NCBI GenBank assembly: GCA_023910605.1 | Contig: JAAVVV010000001.1 | Coordinates: 610,698-674,697 of the forward strand | Source of the DNA: Bosea sp. (in: a-proteobacteria) | GTDB taxonomy: Bacteria > Pseudomonadota > Alphaproteobacteria > Rhizobiales > Beijerinckiaceae | Direction: 5' to 3' | DNA: 64,000 bases | Shown: positions 36,162-43,268 of the stretch, one piece after another | Layout: each line of letters begins with the position of its first letter | Position numbering within the stretch: the first letter of the stretch is position 1 | Notes under the pieces: model-generated | Database searches by the model: none | What the model was told of the DNA's origin: nothing | The model's input: the letters and a program-made list of their open reading frames with translations, nothing else | Program-made: the position numbers and the translations under genes

Positions 36162-38204
36162 TCAGCCGAGCGGGTCCTCCCCGCGCTCCCGCCGTTCGCG
36201 CAGGTAGTCCTCCGTCGTGCGCGGGCTCGGGCGCGGCCGGTTCTCGTGCGGATCGAAGCTCTCGTTGACGACGACCTCGACGCGGCAATCCTCGCACATG
36301 CGGATCAGCGAGGCGCGCCTGGCCATGTCGCCGGCGAACATCCAGTGCTTGTTCTCGAGCTTGGCCACGATGCGGTTGATGGTGGACTGCACGCCGAAGC
36401 CCTTGCCGCACTGGATGCAGTGGGCCGGCTCCTCCTGCTTCACCACCCGCGCCGGTTCCGCCCAGGCCTTGAAGTCTATGCGCGGCTCCAGCGTGATGAC
36501 CTTCTCGGGGCAGGTGGCGGCGCACAGCCCGCACTGCACGCACAGGTCCTCCTGGAATTTCAGCGTCGGCTTGTCCTTGTCGTCCTGCAGGGCCTGAACC
36601 GGGCAGGCGGAGACGCAGGCCAGGCACAGCGTGCAGCCATCGACATTGATCTCGAGCCCGCCGAAGGGCGCGCGCGCCGGCATCGCCACGGCCTCGACCG
36701 GCGCGGGCGCGGCGCGGTGCAGCTCGCCGATCGTGGTCTTGAGCAGCTGGCGGCCCTGGCCCATGGGCCGGAAGCGCGCCGGGTTCGGGCTCGGCATGCC
36801 GGGGCTTGGCAGGTCGAGCGCCTGCCGCAGCGCATCGGGATCATCGGTCTCGATCAGCCCGGCGCGGCCTTCGCCATAGCCCAGCGCGGCGCCGAGCGTG
36901 TTGGCGTAGTCGATGTTGCGGGCGAGGCCCGAGAGGTCGTGCTTCGCCTTGCCCCTGACGAGGAAGCGCACGGCCGCGGCGCCGAAGGCGAGCGCCGCGG
37001 CGCTGAGCTCCAGCCCCGCCTGCGTCACCTCGTTGAGCCTGAGCGGCAGCACATGCGCGGGCAGCCCGCGCCCGAAGCGCGCCAGCGCCTCGATCAGCGG
37101 CTCGCCATGGTCGCCGTCATGGACGAGCAGCACGGGCGGGCGTCCGCCGGCCTCGACATGGGTGGTGATGAGCGTGCGCAGCTTGCGCAGCACCACGTCG
37201 GACGGGGGCAGCGCATAGGTGATCGCGCCAGTGGGGCACACCGAGGCGCAGGCCCCGCAGCCAGCGCAGATCTCGGCGGAGACGGCGACATGATCGCCCA
37301 TCGAGGTGATGGCGCCGGCGGGGCACAATTCGAGGCAGCGCGTGCAGCCGGTCTTGCGCGAGCGTGAATGGGCGCACAGCCCCTGTTCGAGGTTCACATA
37401 GGCCGGCTTGTCGAACTCGCCGACAAGCGTCGCGGCGCGGGCTGTCAGCGCCTCGATGGCTGCCCGGTCGCGCGGGTCGGCGCGGAGATAGCCCTCGCGC
37501 AGGTGATCCCCGGTGAACAGCGGCCGGCCGCCGGAAACGTCGATCACGAGGTCGCAGGAGGATTTGGCGCCGTTTCGCGTCTCGCCGAATGCCAGCCGGG
37601 CGCGCGAGGATGGCGCGGCGGCGGCAAAATCGTCGATGGTCAGCTCGAAGGCGCCGAGCCAGCCCGTCGCGCCAGCCACCGTGCCGCGGAACACGGGGAA
37701 ATCCGCCACGCGCGGCGGCGTGATGTCGCCCGGCCGCGTCAGGATCACCGTCACGTCGAGGCTGTCGGACAGCCGCCGCGCTACCTCGATGGCGGTGTCG
37801 TCGCTCCCGTAGATCAGCGCAACGCCGGCGCTCGACAGGGTGGCGAAGCGCGTCGGCGCCATCGGCTCGGCCGAGGCGGCGAGCAGGGCCGCCATCTTCG
37901 GCCCGGCATCGCGGGCCTGGTCGGACCAGCCGGCCAACTCGCGGATATTGGTGAAACGCACCTCGCCCGGAAAGGCGAGGTCCTCGGCGATCTCTGCGAG
38001 GAGCGGCGCTTCCTGCGTGCAGGCGACCGTGATTTCCGAGGCGCCGGACGACAGCATGGCCTTGAAGCTGTCGACCTGGCTGCGGCACAGATGGCGAGCC
38101 GTCTTGAGCGAGGCATCCCCGCAGCCTTTGGCAATGGCCGCCACGTCGAGCGGCATCGTGTCCTCGCAACTGCAGACGGCGACGATGCGCGTGGGTTCGG
38201 CCAT
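36162..38204 (-). CDS. Large 4Fe-4S polyferredoxin, formate dehydrogenase-associated
   Basis: A 680-residue cytoplasmic iron-sulfur protein without a signal peptide. The N-terminal ~280 residues form an HdrA-like region with a dinucleotide-like segment (GVALIYGSDDTAIEVARRL). Two 4Fe-4S sites follow, one in CTRCLELCPAGAI and one in CAGCGACASVCPTGAI. After a ~200-residue middle domain come two more (CTLCLACVSACPVQAL; CVQCGLCAATCPEKVI) and a final CIQCGKG...CEDC pair that could bind zinc or another cluster. ATG 38204 has a strong CAGGAGG upstream. It is divergent from the formate dehydrogenase operon and probably passes electrons between that enzyme and cytoplasmic acceptors. Confidence 0.85.
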   Translation of the reverse strand: MAEPTRIVAVCSCEDTMPLDVAAIAKGCGDASLKTARHLCRSQVDSFKAMLSSGASEITVACTQEAPLLAEIAEDLAFPGEVRFTNIRELAGWSDQARDAGPKMAALLAASAEPMAPTRFATLSSAGVALIYGSDDTAIEVARRLSDSLDVTVILTRPGDITPPRVADFPVFRGTVAGATGWLGAFELTIDDFAAAAPSSRARLAFGETRNGAKSSCDLVIDVSGGRPLFTGDHLREGYLRADPRDRAAIEALTARAATLVGEFDKPAYVNLEQGLCAHSRSRKTGCTRCLELCPAGAITSMGDHVAVSAEICAGCGACASVCPTGAITYALPPSDVVLRKLRTLITTHVEAGGRPPVLLVHDGDHGEPLIEALARFGRGLPAHVLPLRLNEVTQAGLELSAAALAFGAAAVRFLVRGKAKHDLSGLARNIDYANTLGAALGYGEGRAGLIETDDPDALRQALDLPSPGMPSPNPARFRPMGQGRQLLKTTIGELHRAAPAPVEAVAMPARAPFGGLEINVDGCTLCLACVSACPVQALQDDKDKPTLKFQEDLCVQCGLCAATCPEKVITLEPRIDFKAWAEPARVVKQEEPAHCIQCGKGFGVQSTINRIVAKLENKHWMFAGDMARRASLIRMCEDCRVEVVVNESFDPHENRPRPSPRTTEDYLRERRERGEDPLG

Positions 38205-38384
38205 GAAATCCTCCTGGTCCGGTTCTTTTCGCTGGCGCCGCGCTGCCGGGCCGGCACGTCGATCCCGGCCCCTGCACTTGCGCTGAGGGCGTCTTATATG
38301 GAACTGAACGAATTCAAAACAGCCGGCGTCGCCGCAAAAAGCCGGGCCGACTGGTTTGGGCATGACAATCCGAGGATCGCATAG
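38205..38384. promoter_or_regulatory. Divergent promoter region of the polyferredoxin and formate dehydrogenase operons
   Basis: A 180-bp gap between two divergent transcription units. It includes an AT-richer patch (TCTTATATGGAAC near 38291-38303) and a run of A residues near 38335. No clear sigma-54 or FNR site was recognised. The long downstream operon has no other large gap, so its main promoter should lie here. Confidence 0.45.
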
Positions 38385-39149
38385 ATGTCAGCGAGCGCGT
38401 CATCCCGGCAGGCGTCCATGCGGCGCGACCCGCTGCTGCCGCCTGGCTTCACCTGCGCCCCCTTGCGCGAGTCAGGCGATGCCTTCGCCCATGCCGTGGC
38501 TCATGCCGACGAGCTGGGGGCGGCCTCGCTGGTCTTCGTGCGCCGCTATGATCTGGTCGAGTTCGCGGTGGTGCTGGAGCCCGAGGCGCCGCTGCGCACC
38601 GCGCGGCTCGCGCATTACATGGGCATGAATGCGCTCGCCGACGCCGTGGCCGTGCATGGCCCGGCGGAGCGGCCGATGATCTTCGCCTGGCCGGATGCGC
38701 TCCTGGTCGACCATGGGCTGATCGGTGGCGGGCGCACCGCCTGGCCGGCGGATTGCGCCGAGCACGAGACCCCGCGCTGGGTCGTGTTCGGCGCCATGTT
38801 GCGCGCCGCTTCGCTGGTGGACATGGATTCAGGCCTGCGCTCTGCCGCGCCCGGCGCCGGCATCGCCATGGACGAACTCGGCTTCGAGGGCGTCACGCCG
38901 GTCGATCTGGTGGAGAGCTTCTGCCGCCACCTGATGCTCGGCTCTGATGAATGGCTCACGCGCGGGCCGAAGGCGGTGGTCAAGCGCTTCCTCGACCGGC
39001 TCGGCCGCGAACAGGGTCTGCGTCACGGCATCGAGCCCGATGGCGACCTCGTGGTGAAGAGCCAGGGCGGCGAGGAGCGGCGCAGCCTTGAGCAGGCGCT
39101 GGCGCGGGCCGACTGGTTCGACCCCGGGCGCGGGGAGCCCAAGCTGTGA
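38385..39149 (+). CDS. Biotin/lipoate protein ligase-fold protein, probably catalytically inactive
   Basis: A 254-residue protein with the BPL/LPL fold. The segment FAWPDALLVDHGLIGGGRTAW (residues about 103-123) aligns with the KWPND...KLAG region of BirA. Both lysines are replaced, and the GRGRxGR adenylate loop is missing, so acyl-adenylate chemistry is unlikely. Such genes recur in alphaproteobacterial formate dehydrogenase clusters under the name biotin/lipoate ligase family. It is first in the operon and overlaps DUF6505 by 4 bp, suggesting an assembly-factor role. Confidence 0.75.
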   Translation: MSASASSRQASMRRDPLLPPGFTCAPLRESGDAFAHAVAHADELGAASLVFVRRYDLVEFAVVLEPEAPLRTARLAHYMGMNALADAVAVHGPAERPMIFAWPDALLVDHGLIGGGRTAWPADCAEHETPRWVVFGAMLRAASLVDMDSGLRSAAPGAGIAMDELGFEGVTPVDLVESFCRHLMLGSDEWLTRGPKAVVKRFLDRLGREQGLRHGIEPDGDLVVKSQGGEERRSLEQALARADWFDPGRGEPKL

Positions 39150-39706
39150 AGCTGCTGCGCACCATCCGGCTGGACCCTTCCGACACCTTCGTCTTCGCCA
39201 AGGCCGCCGAGCCGGGCGAATGGGCCGTGCCGGGCTCCTTCATGTTCATCGATGCCGACATCGAGGCGCTGGGCCCCAAGGAGCGCGCCGCCTTCCGCTC
39301 GGGGTTTCTGGGCGCCGCCTCGTTCGGATGGTCGACGCTCGCCGTCGTCAGTCCGATCAGGCCTGACGAGCGCGAGGCGCTGGTGACCGCGCTCGCCGCC
39401 GCCTTCATGCGTGAGCTTGGCGCGCCTGACATCGACACGGCCCGCGCCGCCGCCGAGGAGGAGATCGCCTTCTCGGCCGCGCTGTGCGACCATCCCGAGC
39501 AGACGCTGGTCGCCGTCCATCGTTCGATCGAGGATGGCGAACCGCGCGAGCGCTTCCGCACCCTGACCCCCCGCGCCGAGGCCCTTGGCGCCGGTGCGCC
39601 GAAGGGCGGCTTCCGCGCCTTCGATTTCTTCGAGGTCGAGGGGGACGCGGATGAGGTCACCGAACATGTCGACCTTCTGGCGATGATGAAGGACAAGGCC
39701 CGATGA
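39146..39706 (+). CDS. DUF6505 family protein
   Basis: A 186-residue soluble protein, named DUF6505 from memory of formate dehydrogenase neighbourhoods. It begins LLRTIRLDPSDTFVFAKAAEPGEWAVPGSFMFID and ends in an acidic helix. No catalytic motif or cofactor site is visible. ATG overlaps the previous stop (GTGAAG context) and its own stop overlaps the next gene by ATGA, so it is embedded in the accessory operon. A role in maturation of the Mo enzyme is inferred only from position. Confidence 0.7.
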   Translation: MKLLRTIRLDPSDTFVFAKAAEPGEWAVPGSFMFIDADIEALGPKERAAFRSGFLGAASFGWSTLAVVSPIRPDEREALVTALAAAFMRELGAPDIDTARAAAEEEIAFSAALCDHPEQTLVAVHRSIEDGEPRERFRTLTPRAEALGAGAPKGGFRAFDFFEVEGDADEVTEHVDLLAMMKDKAR

Positions 39707-40707
39707 GCAAGCATTTCTGGGCCTCGTCCGGCCATGTCCTGCTCGAACATGACGCCTCGGGCGGCCTGCTCGTCACGGACGAGTATCTGAAGGCCTATCT
39801 CGCCCGCAAGGAGCTGATCCCCCCCGAGGATGCCTGCGCCGCCGAGCGGGCGCTCCACGCGCGGCTGCTCGACGACCCGCGCGCCGCGGTCACGGCCGCC
39901 GAGATCGCAGCCATCGAAGACGCCGACGCGCGCGAGAACTGGGGTTTCATGCTCGCCTTCCGCGACCGCCTCAGGGCCGCGCCCACGCTTGAGGCGGCCT
40001 ATGTCGCCCTGACGCGCGATGGCTGGAAGGGCGTTCCACCGCTCTTCATGCTGCAGATCGCCCATGTCATCCTGCGCAACGCGCTCGATGATTGCGACGA
40101 TCCCTTCGTGGTCCGCGCGGCGGAGTGCTTTTATCGCTCCCAGCGCGTCACCGTTCAGGATGGCACCATCCTTCTCGCCGATTCCGACATCGTCGAACTG
40201 CACGAGGAGGAGCGGCATGCCTCGCCGCTCCTGTCCATGATGGGCGAGGCCGCCTCCAGGAAGCTCGATGTGCTCAAGCCCGCCAATGCCGAGGGCTACT
40301 GGCAGCGCTCGGATGCCTTCGACATGGTGCTCGACCTGGGCGGCGAGCCGTCCGGCCGCGCCGCCATGGCGCGCGCGCTCGCCATCTGGATCCGTCATCT
40401 GCATGGCGTCACGGTCACCGTGGAGCCGCTCGATCGCATCGAGGATGGCGACTGGCGCTGGTTCGTGGGGCTCGATTCGGACGCAACCCGGATCGGCAAC
40501 GCCCTGTGGGCCGGCAAGGCCGTGCCGCCCGAGTTGCAGGCGCGCGTCGTCGGCCTGTTCCGCCTGCGCTTCGTTGAGAACTCCCGCGTCACCGAGGTGG
40601 CGCGCGACAAGCCTGTCTATCTCATCATGGCCATGACCGAGGACCGGCATCTCAGGCTCAAGCCGCACAATCTCGTCACCGGCCTGCCGCTGCTTTCGGG
40701 CAATTGA
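39703..40707 (+). CDS. DUF6352 family protein
   Basis: A 334-residue soluble protein. It begins FWASSGHVLLEHDASGGLLVTDEYLKAYLARKEL, followed by helical segments and an LADSDIVELHEEERHASPLL stretch with several Glu and His residues that might bind metal. It was assigned to DUF6352 by recall of this family in Hyphomicrobiales formate dehydrogenase clusters. It is coupled to DUF6505 by ATGA. Function unknown. Confidence 0.72.
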   Translation: MSKHFWASSGHVLLEHDASGGLLVTDEYLKAYLARKELIPPEDACAAERALHARLLDDPRAAVTAAEIAAIEDADARENWGFMLAFRDRLRAAPTLEAAYVALTRDGWKGVPPLFMLQIAHVILRNALDDCDDPFVVRAAECFYRSQRVTVQDGTILLADSDIVELHEEERHASPLLSMMGEAASRKLDVLKPANAEGYWQRSDAFDMVLDLGGEPSGRAAMARALAIWIRHLHGVTVTVEPLDRIEDGDWRWFVGLDSDATRIGNALWAGKAVPPELQARVVGLFRLRFVENSRVTEVARDKPVYLIMAMTEDRHLRLKPHNLVTGLPLLSGN

Positions 40708-40716
40708 GGAGGGGTC

Positions 40717-41265
40717 ATGGCTGTCTCGCACAAGATGGTCGGCGTGGTGGTCGAGCGCCGCAGCATCGACAACCCCTGGGTGGACCATGTCTGGGCGCCG
40801 GTCGCGGTGTTGCCCGATGCGCCGGACGTTCCGCCATGGACCTCGCTCGGGCGCGAGGGCGGGGTCGAGCGCTTCTATCTCGGCCCGGCCGCGCTGAGCC
40901 TTTACTCGTCTGACACGGGCCACCTCATCGAGAACTTCGTTCCCGGCGCGGGCAAGCTCTGGGTGAGCGTGCGGCCCACCGGCATCGAGCCGCCGCTCGA
41001 ACTGGTCGGCGTCACGGCCGACCCCAGCGAGGGCGAGGGTTTTCTCGAGGGCATGGGCGACGTGGTCGAGGCCGTTCCGATGCCCGACGGCATCGCGGAG
41101 CATGTGCTGGATTTCTACCACGCGCACCATGTCGAGCGCCCCTTCGTCAAGCGCAAGCGCGACAAGGCCGGCCGCAACGCCTTCACGCCCGGAACGCAGC
41201 AGACCCGTGCGCCGCTCACCGAAGGCGGCCGCCCGATCGGCCAGCCCGATGATGGGGATGATTGA
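40717..41265 (+). CDS. DUF3305 family protein
   Basis: A 182-residue protein with the DUF3305 opening HKMVGVVVERRSIDNPWVDHVWAPVAVLPD and the strand pair RFYLGPAALSLYSSDTGHLIENF. The tail is basic and Pro/Gln/Asp-rich (ERPFVKRKRDKAG). DUF3305 and DUF3306 occur as a pair before TorD and formate dehydrogenase genes. GAGGAGG precedes ATG 40717. Likely cytoplasmic; molecular role unknown. Confidence 0.83.
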   Translation: MAVSHKMVGVVVERRSIDNPWVDHVWAPVAVLPDAPDVPPWTSLGREGGVERFYLGPAALSLYSSDTGHLIENFVPGAGKLWVSVRPTGIEPPLELVGVTADPSEGEGFLEGMGDVVEAVPMPDGIAEHVLDFYHAHHVERPFVKRKRDKAGRNAFTPGTQQTRAPLTEGGRPIGQPDDGDD

Positions 41266-41268
41266 GCG

Positions 41269-42126
41269 ATGAGCGCGAAGGACGATCCTGGCCAGGGCGC
41301 CATGCAGGGGCTCGCCTCGTCCGGGGGCGAGGAAGGCTTCCTCGCGCGCTGGTCGCGCCGCAAGCGCGAACCGGGGCAGCCAGCCGCTCCGGCGCCAACC
41401 CTTGAGGCTGCGACGCCTCCGGCCGCCGCGCCCGACGAAGACACGCGCCCGCGTGATCCGGAAACGGGCGAGTTGATCGATGAGGAATGGCTCAAGACGC
41501 TGCCCGATGTGGCGTCGCTGGGCCCGGGCGCGGATTTGTCGCCCTTCATGCGGCGCGGCGTGCCCGAAGCGCTGCGCCGGCAAGCGCTGCGCACCCTCTG
41601 GATGGCGGACCCCGCCATCCGCGACTATGTCAGCCCGGCGCTCGATTATGCCTATGACTACAACAGCCCTGGCGGGGCGCCGGGCTATGGCCCCTTGAGC
41701 GAGTCAGACATCGAGCAGGCGCGCGCCTTCCTCGGCGAGGTGTTCAGCAAGCCCGCTTCCAGGCCGGATTCGCCCGTGTCGGAGGCCGCGGTCGGCGGCG
41801 AGGCTGCAATTCCGGACGAATTCGCGGGGCCTGGCACGAATCGTGACAATGAGTCGCAGGGGGGTGAGGTGGAGCCTCCGAATGCGCTCCGGCTAACCGA
41901 TGCTGCGGCGCAACATGATTCGCTTGAGGCCCATGAGGGTGACATTTCGGAATGCGGGGGAAGTTCACCCGAAATACGTCAGAATACGCCATCAGCCACG
42001 CTTGCGGCCGGTTCCGTTGCGATGCACCGCAACATGGTCGGGCCTGAGGATAAGGCTCAAATCACTGAAAAACCCGGTGCAATGGGCCTGCCAAGGCGCC
42101 GTGGAGGCGGCGCCACCCCAATTTAA
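41269..42126 (+). CDS. DUF3306 family protein with long variable tail
   Basis: A 285-residue protein. FLARWSRRKRE (residues about 24-34) and LPDVASLGPGADLSPFMRRGVPEALRRQALRTLWMADPAIRDYVSPALDY are the conserved DUF3306 region. Beyond about residue 165 the tail is low-complexity and acidic, and its codons are noticeably less GC-rich than the rest, so it is weakly constrained. It starts 3 bp after DUF3305. The role is presumably in formate dehydrogenase assembly, by association only. Confidence 0.83.
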   Translation: MSAKDDPGQGAMQGLASSGGEEGFLARWSRRKREPGQPAAPAPTLEAATPPAAAPDEDTRPRDPETGELIDEEWLKTLPDVASLGPGADLSPFMRRGVPEALRRQALRTLWMADPAIRDYVSPALDYAYDYNSPGGAPGYGPLSESDIEQARAFLGEVFSKPASRPDSPVSEAAVGGEAAIPDEFAGPGTNRDNESQGGEVEPPNALRLTDAAAQHDSLEAHEGDISECGGSSPEIRQNTPSATLAAGSVAMHRNMVGPEDKAQITEKPGAMGLPRRRGGGATPI

Positions 42127-42247
42127 ATCGGTTATTGCCGACTTTGGAATGGTTGCAAATTTCCGTGATAACCGCTCATTATCAGTTCGGACGGCTGAAC
42201 CTGCGAGCAAGACGGGCTGACGCCAAAGGAATTGGGGAAACACCCTT

Positions 42248-43033
42248 ATGAGGGATATGGCTCTGGACAGGGCAATCGAGGCTGCCGGCGGCGTGCGTGC
42301 GCTTGCCCGCGCCCTGGGCATTTCCCAGCCGGCCATCTCCTCCTGGAAGCGCATTCCCTCCGATCGGCTCGTTGCCGTCGAGGCCGCGACGGGCATTCCC
42401 CGTGCCGAATTGCGCCCTGATCTTTTCGCGGGCGCCGCGCCGCAGCAGGCTTCGCCGGACATCGCGCCCGAGGATATGGCGAGGGCCGAGGAATATGCCC
42501 TTCTCGGCGCGCTGATCTGGCGCGCGCCCACCGCCCAGCTGCTGGGCCAGCTGGCCGGCCTGCGCGGCGATGCATCGGAGCTTGGCGCAGCGCACCATAT
42601 GCTTGCCGATGCTGCGCGCGCCGTCGACCCCGCAGCCCTCCAGCGCGAGTATTTCGATCTGTTCGTGGGCGTCGGCCGCGGGGAAATCCTCCCCTACGCC
42701 TCTTTCTACCGCACCGGCTTCCTGCACGAGCGGCCGCTGGCCGATGTGCGGCGGGACATGGAGGCTCTCGGCCTCGCCCGTGAAGTCCGCGTCGGCGAGC
42801 CCGAGGACCATGCGGCGATGCTTTTCGACGTCATGCGCGGCCTCATCATGGGCGAGTTCGGGGCCGATGGCCTTGATGACCGCATCTTTTTCGAACGGCA
42901 CCTCAAGCCCTGGGCGGCGCGGATGTTCGTGGATCTGGAGATGACCCAGACCTCGGCCTTCTATCGCGTCGTCGGGGCCGTGGGCCGCGTGTTTCTGGAA
43001 GTCGAGGCCGGCGCCATGGAGCTGGCCGCGTGA
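42248..43033 (+). CDS. HTH-TorD fusion: Mo-enzyme chaperone with N-terminal DNA-binding domain
   Basis: A 261-residue protein with two parts. Residues about 4-50 form a YdaS/Cro-like helix-turn-helix (LDRAIEAAGGVRALARALGIS, QPAISSWKRIPSDRLVAVEAAT). From residue ~75 on comes a TorD/DmsD-type all-helical chaperone domain (LQREYFDLFVGVGRGEILPYASFYRTGFLHERPLADVR). TorD proteins protect Tat-exported molybdoenzymes until cofactor insertion. The fusion could link assembly state to transcription. It lies after DUF3306 and 21 bp before the small Tat gene. ATG 42248 has GGGGAA upstream. Confidence 0.85.
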   Translation: MRDMALDRAIEAAGGVRALARALGISQPAISSWKRIPSDRLVAVEAATGIPRAELRPDLFAGAAPQQASPDIAPEDMARAEEYALLGALIWRAPTAQLLGQLAGLRGDASELGAAHHMLADAARAVDPAALQREYFDLFVGVGRGEILPYASFYRTGFLHERPLADVRRDMEALGLAREVRVGEPEDHAAMLFDVMRGLIMGEFGADGLDDRIFFERHLKPWAARMFVDLEMTQTSAFYRVVGAVGRVFLEVEAGAMELAA

Positions 43034-43053
43034 TCGAACGGGAGGACAGTGTG

Positions 43054-43257
43054 ATGTCTGAGAAGAAAGCCAAGCAGGCGCTCGACCGCCGCGGTTTCAT
43101 GAAGGTGGTCAGCTTGGGCAGCGCTGCGGCTGCGGCCTCGGTCGCGCCCGGGCTGGTCACGCCGGCCGAGGCCTACGATCCCGGCAAGGAAGAAACCAAG
43201 GGCCGCTATCGGGAGACCGATCACGTCAAGGCCTTCTACCGCACCAACGGATACTGA
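43054..43257 (+). CDS. Small Tat-signal protein of formate dehydrogenase cluster
   Basis: A 67-residue protein of the formate dehydrogenase-associated twin-arginine small protein type (TIGR02811-like). The Tat motif is DRRGFMKVVSLGSA followed by an Ala-rich hydrophobic core and a short polar C-terminus (DPGKEETKGRYRETDHVKAFYRTNGY). GGGAGG lies 8 nt before ATG 43054, which decides the start over GTG 43030. It immediately precedes the catalytic subunit gene and may accompany it through the membrane. Confidence 0.82.
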   Translation: MSEKKAKQALDRRGFMKVVSLGSAAAAASVAPGLVTPAEAYDPGKEETKGRYRETDHVKAFYRTNGY

Positions 43258-43268
43258 GGGGAACGCAC

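Noticed and set aside
38980..41583. 867-codon minus-strand frame opposite the DUF6505/DUF6352/DUF3305 genes
   Set aside because: It spans several clear, overlapping plus-strand genes and shows no recognisable motifs.
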